From NCBI GenBank assembly GCA_964472875.1, contig CAYYMD010000018.1, positions 1-52,355 on the forward strand: a stretch of 52,355 bases of DNA, written 5' to 3'. Shown here piece after piece: positions 16,888 through 25,050 of the stretch. The notes under the pieces were generated by a model. The model was not told where the DNA came from and ran no database searches. It saw nothing but the letters and a program-made list of their open reading frames with translations. The position numbers and the translations under genes were made by a program. The DNA is from CAYYMD01 sp964472875 (GTDB lineage: Bacteria > Planctomycetota > Phycisphaerae > SM23-33). The number at the start of each line of letters is the position of its first letter. Position 1 is the stretch's first letter.

Positions 16888-18273
16888 ATGATTACGCGAA
16901 AAATTCACATCCTTGCAAGCGTGGCCGTTGTGTTCGCCGTTCTGGCCGCCGCCGCAGTCCCCGCCGACGGCGACGCGGTGAGCGAAAAACGCAAGGCCCA
17001 GAACAAACTGCTGGCATACCGCGCCGCCCGCGCCGACGCCATCAGGAAACTCGCCGAACAGATAAGGGGGCTGTATATCACATCCGAGACAAGGGTGGAA
17101 GATTTCGTAGCCACCTCCGACCGCATAGAGACGGCCATGAGGGCCTTCCTGTCAGGCATGCGCGAGGTGGGCGAGCCCAAGTACATGGAAGACGGCACCT
17201 GCGAGGTGGTCATGGAAGTCACGCTGCGCCAGGTGATCACCACGCTGAAGCGCTTCCACCGCGAGTACTACCAGGGCGATAAAATTCGCCGCGAAGAATT
17301 CGACAAGATGACCGTCACCAACGAGCGCAAGGTCATCCGCGTCACCGGCAACGGCGTTCCTCGGCCGGAACTGACCGACCCGCCCACGGCCGCGGTCTCC
17401 GGCGGCAATCTGTCGTCGATGACGAACATGTCCCCCGCCGCCAGGCAATACTGGATGGCCCACTGCACCGGAAGGGGCCGGCTCATGGCCGTCCGCTCTG
17501 CGCGCGTCGACGCCCTGAGGCGACTGGGCGAGAGAATCCGCGGCGTTATGATAACCTCGCAGACAAGCGTGCAGGATTTCGTGGCAGAGTCCGACCAGGT
17601 CGACGTGGACATGCGCGCGTTCATCCGCGGGGCGAAGGAAACGGGCATCCGCTACCACGAGCACGAACTAATCGTCGAAGTCGACATGGAAGTCACCCTG
17701 CGCGAGGTGCTGACCACCATACAGCAATGGGGCCGGCAGCATTACCGGGGCAACAGGGTCACAAGATCGGACTTCCAGAAAGTCATCGTCCGCAACAGGG
17801 ATAAAAGGATAGAAGAAACCGGCATGGGCGTTCCGCCGGAGAAATATCTAAAAGACCCGTCGCCGGGAACGCAGGCGGTTATCGCACTCGGCGCCAACGC
17901 GCCCGGCTGGACCACTCAGACGCTGCGGGCGACCGGCCAGTCCGCCATCGACGACGTCAACAGCACCAGCGCCGCACAGGCGAAACTGATGGCCTTTAGG
18001 GCGGCCGAACTCGACGCCCGCCGCAAACTCGCCGAGAGGATCAACGGGCTGGTAATTGCGTCCGAGACCACCGTGCAGGACTTCGTGGCCGCGCGCGACG
18101 ACATAGATACTTCCATGCTGGCGTTCCAGCAGGGCGCACGGGTGCTGGGAGACTCCAAGAAAATCATGGAAGACGGCACGGCCGAGGTCACCGTCGAAAT
18201 CGACCTCAAGCCGCTGTGGAACCGCATTCTCTATTACCAGAATCAGTATCAGATTATCCAAATGCCCCGCTAA
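16888..18273 (+). CDS. Exported protein with three LPP20-like repeats
   Basis: 461 residues with a signal peptide (cleavage near AVPADG). Three tandem copies of a ~95-residue alpha/beta unit lie at ~38-132, ~197-292 and ~364-455. Each has an R-DA-R-LAE-I-G helix, then the ITSET.V.DFVA..D strand/helix, an M.AF..GA/G helix, and EDGT.EV.MEV..R/L strands. This is the LPP20/FlgP-like fold, and copies 1 and 3 are closest. Linkers hold short Pro/Gly stretches. SD AAGGAG lies before the ATG. In Vibrio and Campylobacter the single-domain relative FlgP forms an outer-membrane-associated flagellar ring, so a triplicated form may build a similar ring or lattice. Function here is inferred. Confidence 0.75.
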   Translation: MITRKIHILASVAVVFAVLAAAAVPADGDAVSEKRKAQNKLLAYRAARADAIRKLAEQIRGLYITSETRVEDFVATSDRIETAMRAFLSGMREVGEPKYMEDGTCEVVMEVTLRQVITTLKRFHREYYQGDKIRREEFDKMTVTNERKVIRVTGNGVPRPELTDPPTAAVSGGNLSSMTNMSPAARQYWMAHCTGRGRLMAVRSARVDALRRLGERIRGVMITSQTSVQDFVAESDQVDVDMRAFIRGAKETGIRYHEHELIVEVDMEVTLREVLTTIQQWGRQHYRGNRVTRSDFQKVIVRNRDKRIEETGMGVPPEKYLKDPSPGTQAVIALGANAPGWTTQTLRATGQSAIDDVNSTSAAQAKLMAFRAAELDARRKLAERINGLVIASETTVQDFVAARDDIDTSMLAFQQGARVLGDSKKIMEDGTAEVTVEIDLKPLWNRILYYQNQYQIIQMPR

Positions 18274-18294
18274 CCCGTTAACAGGAGAAATAAA

Positions 18295-18711
18295 ATGACC
18301 AGTCATCTGAAAACAGCCGCACTGGCAGCCGTGCTGACAGCACTCGTCGTTGTCGCCGGCTGCTCGAAGGAAGTAACCTCAACCATAAGAAACCACACGG
18401 ACAACGCGATGCTCGTCAAACTGACCGTGCCCGAAGGCACGCGGACAATCGGAAAGGTCGGTGCGGACAGTTCGATGAGCCACAAATTCAAGATTAAGAA
18501 CGAGTACCTGCCCGCCCGGTGCACGTACATGGCCGGCGTCGGCCTGTCCTCTTCCTTTACGGTCACCGAGGACTCGCCGGATAAGGTCTGGTTCCATATT
18601 TCCAAAAACGGGCAAATCGTGGGCCCGATGACGGAAAAGGACACCTTCGTACACGAAGAAAAGACCGGCGAAATCCGCCTGAAAAGGTCCGGCGGCACCG
18701 TAATAGAGTAA
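18295..18711 (+). CDS. Small lipoprotein, YcfL-like beta-sandwich suspected
   Basis: 138 residues. Lipobox VVAGC (Cys23) follows a signal helix. The mature part is beta-rich: EVTSTIRNHTDNAMLVKLTV, then DSSMSHKFKIKNEY and DKVWFHISKNGQIVG. The size and position beside CsgG-like and LPP20-like genes recall YcfL/DUF1425 lipoproteins, which occur with LpoB-like genes in gammaproteobacteria, but I cannot confirm homology. It begins 21 bases after the triple-LPP20 gene with GGAG in front, so it is almost surely co-translated from one message. Confidence 0.65.
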   Translation: MTSHLKTAALAAVLTALVVVAGCSKEVTSTIRNHTDNAMLVKLTVPEGTRTIGKVGADSSMSHKFKIKNEYLPARCTYMAGVGLSSSFTVTEDSPDKVWFHISKNGQIVGPMTEKDTFVHEEKTGEIRLKRSGGTVIE

Positions 18712-18819
18712 AAACCGAAATTCCGCACAACTTATGCGGCTGACCGTACCTGCCGGCGGAACGGGCGGGTGCAATTGCGCCCGCTTATCCGCGGCACGGG
18801 TGATATATGGAGCGTTGAC

Positions 18820-19950
18820 ATGAAATTGAAAATCCTTGCGGTGATGATTGCCGTTTTATTGTCCGCGATGTCGATTCAGCCGGCCGCCGGAGCCACGTCC
18901 GGCAACGGCGTGGTCGAGGTCACCGTCACCGGCTCGGGAATGGACAAGGACGAGGCCACTCGCGACGCCATGCGCAAGGCCGTGGAGGAAGGGGCCGGCA
19001 CGTTCATCTACTCCCGGTCACAGACCAAGGATTTCGCCCTGGTAAAGGACACCGTCCTGGCCCGCAGCGCCGGCTTCGTCCAGAGCCGCAAGATTCTCTC
19101 GGCCAAACAAATGGTCGACGGCACCTGGGAAGTCAAAATCCGCGCGGCGGTGTCGGTCAAGGGCGTCAAGGATACATGGGGCGCGGTGACGACTCTGCTT
19201 AAGGATATGGGCCGCCCCAAGATAATGGTCTTCATCCGTGAGAAGATTGGCGGCAACGCCGTGGATGAATCCACCGTCCAGACGCGGATAGAGAACATGC
19301 TGCTGAAAAACGGCTTCCTGCTGGTCAACAAGGAGCAACTCAAGGCCATCGACAAGAAAGACCTCCAGGCGGCCGTCGCCGAGGACAACCCCGCCAAGGT
19401 CCAGGCAATCGCAAAGCGGTTCGGCGCTCAGATTTTCATCTCCGGCACGGCCAACGCCACCGCCGAGGGCTCCAGAACCGTCTCTGGCATCCGGCTGCAC
19501 CCCTACCAGGCCGAGGCGAACGTAAAGTGCTACCGCTCCGACACCGCCCAGCTGATGGCGGCCATTCCGGGCCGGCCCACACGCGGCGTGGACAGGGTGT
19601 GGCGATCGGCCGCCAACAAGGCACTCGACGCCCAGGCCAGGCAGATCGCCCCGCGCGTCACGCTGAATATCCTCCGCTTCTGGCAGGACGCCATGGAAGG
19701 CCGCGGCGAGGTGCAGCTTCAGGTGGAAGGCGTCTCGTTCAGGCAGTACGTGGCCCTGAAAAAGGCGCTGGGCCAAATTGAGCAGGTCAAGGATGTCAAC
19801 GCAAAGTACCACAACAAAATCGCCGAGTGCTCCATCCAGTCCGACGTCAACGCAGAGACGCTGGCGGAAAAACTAATAATGCATTTTGAAGACATGGAGA
19901 TAACCGACGTCTCGCAGAACGTCATAAAGGCGAAATTCGCCTCGGACTAA
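18820..19950 (+). CDS. FlgT-like exported protein, paralogue 1
   Basis: 376 residues with a signal peptide (cleavage near AAGA). Domain 1 (~28-112), VEVTVTGSGMDKDEATRDAM then FALVKDTVLARSAGFV and DGTWEVKIRAAVS, fits FlgT-N. Domain 2 (~118-290) has PKIMVFIREK, TRIENMLLKNGFLLVNKEQ and AKRFGAQIFISGTANA, a CsgG/TolB-N-like (FlgT-M) pattern. A third alpha/beta domain (~297-376) begins EVQLQVEGVSFRQYVALKKAL. FlgT is the inner part of the H-ring around Vibrio flagellar basal bodies. The start at 18820 preserves the signal peptide; an upstream in-frame ATG at 18769 would not. No flagellar genes occur nearby. Confidence 0.74.
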   Translation: MKLKILAVMIAVLLSAMSIQPAAGATSGNGVVEVTVTGSGMDKDEATRDAMRKAVEEGAGTFIYSRSQTKDFALVKDTVLARSAGFVQSRKILSAKQMVDGTWEVKIRAAVSVKGVKDTWGAVTTLLKDMGRPKIMVFIREKIGGNAVDESTVQTRIENMLLKNGFLLVNKEQLKAIDKKDLQAAVAEDNPAKVQAIAKRFGAQIFISGTANATAEGSRTVSGIRLHPYQAEANVKCYRSDTAQLMAAIPGRPTRGVDRVWRSAANKALDAQARQIAPRVTLNILRFWQDAMEGRGEVQLQVEGVSFRQYVALKKALGQIEQVKDVNAKYHNKIAECSIQSDVNAETLAEKLIMHFEDMEITDVSQNVIKAKFASD

Positions 19951-20058
19951 CCGGCAACTACTCTTGAGAACACGGATTGTTTAATGAGCCGCGGGCGCGA
20001 GTTTGTGCCGCAGGTGCGGGCGGGAAACGCTTAAAAACAGAATTAGCGGAGATATAAA

Positions 20059-21234
20059 ATGTCTCGATTGCTGACGATTACGATACTGGCAGGCATAATC
20101 GCTTCTTTATCCCCGGCGGCGCAGAACCCCGATATTGACCGCCGGGTCGACAGGTGGGTGGTCGTGACCGGCTCGGCCGCCGGCGAGGGCAAATCCGCCA
20201 CCGAAAAGGCCGTCAACAACGCCCTTCGCAAGGCCGTGGAGCAGGCATGCGGCGTGTTCCTGACCGCCCGGTCCGAGACGGAGAACTACAAGGCCGTCTA
20301 CGATAAAATTATCGCCGACGCCGTCGGCTATGTCGTCGAGCACGAGATTGTCAAAACGTGGACCGACACCGACACCGACATGACATACGCCACGGTCAAG
20401 GCCCGCGTCTCCACCAAAAAATTCGAACGCGACTGGGCCGCCATCGCCCACACCGTCGAACGGGAAAACAACCCGCGGATAATTGTGGCCGTCGTCGAGG
20501 CCCTCCAGCACACCGCCAACGGACCGGTTTACGAGGTCAAAAAGGCCGGCATCGTCCAGACGGAACTGGAGGACTTCATGCTCAAAAAGGGCCTGACGCT
20601 GATGGACCGCGAGACGGCCGAGAAGGTCTCCAAGCGCGACGTCCTGCTGGCCGTGTTGGAGGATGACACCAACGCCGTGGCCGCCCTCGGCGCGAAATTC
20701 AACGCCGACGTGGTTCTCATCGGCCGCGCCAGCGCGAAATACTCCCGCCGGCTGGAAGTATCCGACGTCACCATGTACCAGCACACCGCCTCGCTCCGCG
20801 TTCGCGTGGTGCAGACCGATTCGGGGCGCATCCTGGCCTCAAAATCATACGGGCCGGCGACAACCAACTCGCTCCAGCGTACCGGCGGCGGGCAGAAGGC
20901 CCTTTCGAAAATCGCCAAGGAATCGGCCCCGAAGATTCTCTCGGCCGTGGTGACGGCGTGGGCTCAGCGGGCGAGCATCTCCCGCGACGTTCAACTGATA
21001 ATATCCGGCATGGACTACGCCACGTGGAAGAAGTTCAGGACCGAGGCGGCCGACATCGAGGGCGTGCGGGCCGTGCGACTGCGCGAAATCACCGGCGGCA
21101 CGGCATCGGTCACCGTCGAATGGCGACACAACACCGAGCAGCTCGCCGATGCGCTGGGCGAACTCGAATCCGTACACCTCAAAATCACCGAAATAACCGC
21201 TAACCGCCTCAAACTTAAAGTCGGCGAACAATAG
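20059..21234 (+). CDS. FlgT-like exported protein, paralogue 2
   Basis: 391 residues, same three-domain layout as the preceding gene. There is a signal peptide (MSRLLTITILAGIIASLSPA), then an FlgT-N-like domain (VVVTGSAAGEGKSATEKAVN, IIADAVGYVVEHEIV, ATVKARVS). The middle CsgG/TolB-N-like domain has PRIIVAVVEALQ, TELEDFMLKKGLTLMDRET, LGAKFNADVVLIGRASA. The C-terminal alpha/beta domain starts DVQLIISGMDYATWKKF. Identity with paralogue 1 looks modest, so the duplication is old. SD AGCGGAG lies in front. Two different FlgT-like subunits suggest a hetero-oligomeric ring or two stacked rings; this is inference. Confidence 0.74.
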   Translation: MSRLLTITILAGIIASLSPAAQNPDIDRRVDRWVVVTGSAAGEGKSATEKAVNNALRKAVEQACGVFLTARSETENYKAVYDKIIADAVGYVVEHEIVKTWTDTDTDMTYATVKARVSTKKFERDWAAIAHTVERENNPRIIVAVVEALQHTANGPVYEVKKAGIVQTELEDFMLKKGLTLMDRETAEKVSKRDVLLAVLEDDTNAVAALGAKFNADVVLIGRASAKYSRRLEVSDVTMYQHTASLRVRVVQTDSGRILASKSYGPATTNSLQRTGGGQKALSKIAKESAPKILSAVVTAWAQRASISRDVQLIISGMDYATWKKFRTEAADIEGVRAVRLREITGGTASVTVEWRHNTEQLADALGELESVHLKITEITANRLKLKVGEQ

Positions 21235-21249
21235 TTAGAGGCCATCTTC

Positions 21250-21306
21250 GTTAACTCGTTAATTCGTTGACTCGTCAATCAGTTGATTTTACCCGCCGCA
21301 GGCGGG
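21250..21306 (+). repeat. Octamer array plus GC hairpin, copy A
   Basis: Five consecutive degenerate octamers GTTAACTC, GTTAATTC, GTTGACTC, GTCAATCA, GTTGATTT (21250-21289) run directly into TACCCGCCGCAGGCGGGCGG, whose CCCGCC/GGCGGG arms (21292-21306) form a hairpin. The array starts 15 bases after the stop of FlgT-like paralogue 2, in the same orientation. The same arrangement recurs at 51596-51652. No T-tract follows, so it is not a standard terminator. Confidence 0.75.
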
Positions 21307-21641
21307 CGGTTAATCTCTGAGTCCGTATAACCCCGCTGCCTTCTCCCGGCGTCATTAACGACTTAAATGCGCGCGCAGCGGCGCGGGGAAATTCGACATT
21401 GGCGCCGAAAAAATAAAATTTTTTATATCCTCTTACGGCCGGGGGTTACGAATTCCGCATATGCCCGCCGGGCGCGGTTTGCGCGCGCAAAGGTGTTGTT
21501 TCGTCCAAGTATGGAGGGCAATTAATTTCGGATTTATGATTTCGGATTTCGGAATATGAAAAAAATACGAAACAAATCTGAAAAACGAAGCACGAAATGC
21601 GAAACAAATACCAAATCCCAAATGCCCAAAAGGCCGCCACG

Positions 21642-21973
21642 GCAAGCCCCGCATGTGAATGCGGGGATAAAAACGCTGAATATGGAAACTATCCCCCGCC
21701 TGACAGCGGGGGCTTACAAACGCGGCCGGCCGTGCGGCCACAATCTGAAATCCGGAATATCCTTCCCCCTTACACCTTTTACCTTACAGCTTCCCCGGCA
21801 AAAAAAGGGGCTTCCGGGCGAACGGCGGGTCAGAATTATGATTAACCACTGCAATACATACACTTACGATTTTCTGTCAAGGGTAAAAAACGCGCAATAT
21901 CGCGCAAAAAGGTCTAAAAACCTGCAACAACTTGGCACAACGCGGAAAAAACCGGCAATTTCTGAAATAACGC
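21642..21973 (-). repeat. Composite intergenic repeat, copy A
   Basis: Three blocks match, in inverted order and strand, the region 51811-52355. They are a hairpin block 21642-21670 (CCCCGCAT/ATGCGGGG), a hairpin block 21690-21717 (CCCCCGC/GCGGGGG type), and a ~140-base block ending about 21973 with near-identical sequence. Read on the - strand the last block has AGGT/ACCT and GCGC-type stems each followed by runs of T. It begins 45 bases after the dxs stop in the dxs orientation. The rest of 21235-22017 is A/T-rich tract and mosaic hairpins; no gene is supported there. Confidence 0.75.
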
Positions 21974-22017
21974 GGAACAACGAAACAGACACCGAAGGCA
22001 GGCAGTGGCGGCTTATG

Positions 22018-23928
22018 TTATTTGGATATTCGCTGCGAAGCGCCGGCCGGCGTTTCGATAAGCGTTTTCATGGTCTGGGCCAGGCCCTCGGCATCGAGGC
22101 CGACCTCGGCCAGTTGCTGCTCGCGCGGGGCATGGGCGACATACCGGTCCGGTACGCCAACCAGGCGGACCCTGTCGGTATTCAGTCCCCTCTGGGCCGC
22201 CAGTTCCATCACTGCCGATCCGAATCCTCCGGCGACACAATGGTCTTCACACACGACCACCGGCCGGGCGGAATTTATCGCCCCTGTTATAGCGACGGCG
22301 TCAAGCGGCTTGGCGAATCGAGCGTTGATGACGGCCACGTCGAGTCCCTCCCGCTCCTGCAGCAGTTCCGCCGCCTCCACCGCGCGGGCGACCACGGCGC
22401 CATAGGCCAGGAATATTGCATCTTCGCCTTCCCGTATTGTCCTGGCCCGTCCCAGCTCAAACGGCGGACACCGGCCGGGCAGTTCCGGCGGCACTTCCTC
22501 GCGCGGGTACCGAATCGCCGTCGGGCAGTCACAGCCGAGGGCGAAATCCATCGCCGCGGACATCTCGGCCGCGTCGGCCGGGGACAGCAGCACAAATCCC
22601 GGCAACACGCGAAGGAAGGATATATCCATCGTGCCGTGGTGCGTCGGCCCGTCCGAGCCGACCAGTCCCGCCCTGTCGAGACAGAAAACCACCGGCAGTT
22701 TCTGAAGCGATACTTCATGGAATGTCTGGTCGAACGCCCGCTGCAGGAAGGTGGAGTAGATGGCCACCACCGGACGCAGCCCCGCCTTAGCCATGCCGGC
22801 AGCGGCCGCCACCGCGTGCGACTCGCTTATGCCGACGTCGATGCAGCGGTCGGGGTATTTTTCTCTGAATTTTACCGCACCCGTGCCGTCAGGCATCGCG
22901 GCCGTGATTATGCGGAGTTTGTCATCCTCTCCGCCGGAGGCGAGTATGGCGTCGGCGAAGGTGTCTGTCCAGGTAGGCCGGGTCTTGGGGGCGAATACGG
23001 CCCGGCCGTTCTTTATCTGGTGAGCCGAGGTGCTGTGAAACTGGCACGGATCCTCGACGGCGTATTCACAGCCCCTGCCCTTCTGTGTGTGGACGTGCAG
23101 GAGCACCGGGCGGTCAATCTCGCCCAGGCGACGCAGAATCCTGATGAGCGACCGGACGTTGTGACCGTCGACGGGGCCGAAATACGCCAGCCCCAGCGAT
23201 TCGAACATCTGCGCGCCGTGTATGGCGGTCTTTACGCCGGCCTTGAGGTCGCGTATGGCCCGGCTTATCTCCTCGCCCATCGGTATGTGATTCAACAGGT
23301 ATTCCGCCGAGTGCTTCATGTCCTCGTACGTGTGCGTAATGCGTATCCTGTCCAGCAGTTCCGCCACCGCCCCGTGCGTGCGGTCGATGGCCATCGAATT
23401 ATCGTTCAGGATAATAAGGAACTGCCTGTTGAGCAGTGCGGCGTTGTTGATGCCCTCGAACGCCATGCCGTTTACTATGCTGGCGTCGCCCACGACGGCG
23501 ACGGACCTGGCATTTATACCCTGCTCATCATCCGCGCGTGCCAGCCCGGCCGCAAGCGAGACCGCCGAGCCGGCGTGGCCCGTGGTAAAAAGGTCATATT
23601 GGCTCTCGGTGGGGTTGGGGTATCCGCTCACGCCGCCCTGCCGGCGAAGAGTATCGAACCGTCCCGCCCTGCCGGTGAGCAACTTGTGCGCATAGCACTG
23701 GTGGCCCACATCCCACACCAGCCGGTCACGCGAGAAATCAAAAACATAATGCAGCGCGACCGTCAGTTCGGCCACGCCCAGGTTGCTGGCCAGGTGGCCG
23801 CCGTTGGTCGAGACTACAGAAACAATCCTGTCGCGCAGTTCCTCAGCGAGTTGCCCCAGCTGGGCCTCGTCGAGACGCCTTAACTGGTGAGGAGAATCAA
23901 TGTTATCGAGCAAGGATTTATCCGACAT
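22018..23928 (-). CDS. dxs: 1-deoxy-D-xylulose-5-phosphate synthase
   Basis: 636-residue thiamine-diphosphate enzyme making DXP from pyruvate and glyceraldehyde-3-phosphate, the entry to the MEP isoprenoid pathway. Family features are the SNLGVAELTVALHYVF segment with the catalytic-region His, WDVGHQCYAHKLLTGR, the cofactor motif GDASIVNGMAFEG...NDN, and the transketolase-like YSTFLQRAFDQ in the central domain. The usual GDG reads GDA here, as a mild variation. Full length. It starts 4 bases after ispA stops, an arrangement common for these two genes. Confidence 0.96.
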   Translation of the reverse strand: MSDKSLLDNIDSPHQLRRLDEAQLGQLAEELRDRIVSVVSTNGGHLASNLGVAELTVALHYVFDFSRDRLVWDVGHQCYAHKLLTGRAGRFDTLRRQGGVSGYPNPTESQYDLFTTGHAGSAVSLAAGLARADDEQGINARSVAVVGDASIVNGMAFEGINNAALLNRQFLIILNDNSMAIDRTHGAVAELLDRIRITHTYEDMKHSAEYLLNHIPMGEEISRAIRDLKAGVKTAIHGAQMFESLGLAYFGPVDGHNVRSLIRILRRLGEIDRPVLLHVHTQKGRGCEYAVEDPCQFHSTSAHQIKNGRAVFAPKTRPTWTDTFADAILASGGEDDKLRIITAAMPDGTGAVKFREKYPDRCIDVGISESHAVAAAAGMAKAGLRPVVAIYSTFLQRAFDQTFHEVSLQKLPVVFCLDRAGLVGSDGPTHHGTMDISFLRVLPGFVLLSPADAAEMSAAMDFALGCDCPTAIRYPREEVPPELPGRCPPFELGRARTIREGEDAIFLAYGAVVARAVEAAELLQEREGLDVAVINARFAKPLDAVAITGAINSARPVVVCEDHCVAGGFGSAVMELAAQRGLNTDRVRLVGVPDRYVAHAPREQQLAEVGLDAEGLAQTMKTLIETPAGASQRISK

Positions 23929-23932
23929 ATTT

Positions 23933-24832
23933 CTAACCTGTTCTTTCGGTGAGCAATCTTGTGAGTGTTTTGAGTCGCCCGGCTTTTTGCCCCAGCGGCG
24001 CCAGTTTCTCCAGTGCCTCCCCGGCGACCCCTCTGACGTCGCGGCGGGCCTGGTCTATGCCTTTGTCTGCGACACCTGTGAGTTTGCGGCTGTGGGCGTC
24101 CTTTCCGGGAGTTTTGCCTATCTGTTCGGCGGTGGCGGTGGCATCGAGAATGTCATCCACCAGCTGGTATGCCAGGCCGAGCGACTGCGTCCATTGTGTT
24201 ATTGCAGCCAGTTCCTGCTCACTCGCCTGGCAGCACATAGCGCCTATTCTGCCCGCGGCTGTTATCAGTGCGCCGGTCTTTCGCTTATGGATGTACATAA
24301 TGCCCTCCACGCCGTCGGGAACGCGGCACAGGTTCATATCCGCCACCTGTCCCGCCACCATGCCTGTTCCACCCGCGGCGCGGGCCAGTTCTCTCGTCAG
24401 CCGGACGGCCCGCGGGTCATCCGAATCGCTCAGTACACCGAACGCCCGCGTCAGGAGTGCATCACCGACGAGCACGGCCATGGCCTGGCCGAACTTCACG
24501 TGCGCGGTGGGCCTGCCCCGTCGGAGCGAATCATCGTCCATCTCCGGCAGGTCGTCGTGGACGAGACTGTAGCAATGAACCAGTTCGACCGCCGTGGCTG
24601 CGCGGCGAAGGAGTTCGTCGTCACATTCTCCGCCGACCGCCTCGGCGCACATGTGGACTATTGTCGGCCTGAGCCGCTTGCCGCCGCCCAGGACGCAGTA
24701 TTCCATCGCGTCGGCCAGTTCGGCCGGCGTGTCCTTCTCTACGGTCCAGGCGCGCAAATCCTCTTCGATGCGGCCGGTATATTCGCCGAGCATTTCTCCC
24801 AGAGTGGGTGCCTGTTTTTGTTTGTTACTCAT
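23933..24832 (-). CDS. ispA: Geranyl/farnesyl diphosphate synthase (IspA type)
   Basis: 299-residue short-chain prenyl transferase condensing IPP with allylic diphosphates. Both Asp-rich motifs are present: DDLPEMDDD (first, with the two-residue insert typical of bacterial FPP synthases) and DDILD (second). Also present are GGGKRLRP, MVAGQVADM and the KRKTGALI segment. The start MSNKQKQ at 24832 fits the family length; an ATG two codons upstream and longer frames are possible. It is the first gene of an ispA-dxs pair supplying precursors for quinones and undecaprenyl phosphate. Confidence 0.94.
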   Translation of the reverse strand: MSNKQKQAPTLGEMLGEYTGRIEEDLRAWTVEKDTPAELADAMEYCVLGGGKRLRPTIVHMCAEAVGGECDDELLRRAATAVELVHCYSLVHDDLPEMDDDSLRRGRPTAHVKFGQAMAVLVGDALLTRAFGVLSDSDDPRAVRLTRELARAAGGTGMVAGQVADMNLCRVPDGVEGIMYIHKRKTGALITAAGRIGAMCCQASEQELAAITQWTQSLGLAYQLVDDILDATATAEQIGKTPGKDAHSRKLTGVADKGIDQARRDVRGVAGEALEKLAPLGQKAGRLKTLTRLLTERTG

Positions 24833-25050
24833 TCGCATGCGTGTATTGTATATCGTCCGATTTTTTACCGGACCGAAACTCATTATAACCGCCACCGACC
24901 GTTAAAAAAACTCCCCGCACGGCACCGGGCCGCTCCGCGTGTAAAGTTGGCTTGTAAACGCGACTGCCAAACTGTAAACTATTGGTCTTGCCTGCAGGTC
25001 GCAGGATTAGGTTACATCCCCCAAGACAATGCAAAAGGAAAGGTAAATCA

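Noticed and set aside
21250..21289. CRISPR-like short repeats
   Set aside because: The units are degenerate contiguous octamers without spacers; no cas genes are present.
21556..23883. 775-codon open frame on the + strand
   Set aside because: It is antisense to dxs, which is full length with family motifs; the open frame results from GC-rich codon bias plus part of the intergenic repeat.
24896..25050. Possible SAM riboswitch in the metK leader
   Set aside because: A small hairpin is present, but I could not fit any SAM riboswitch consensus.
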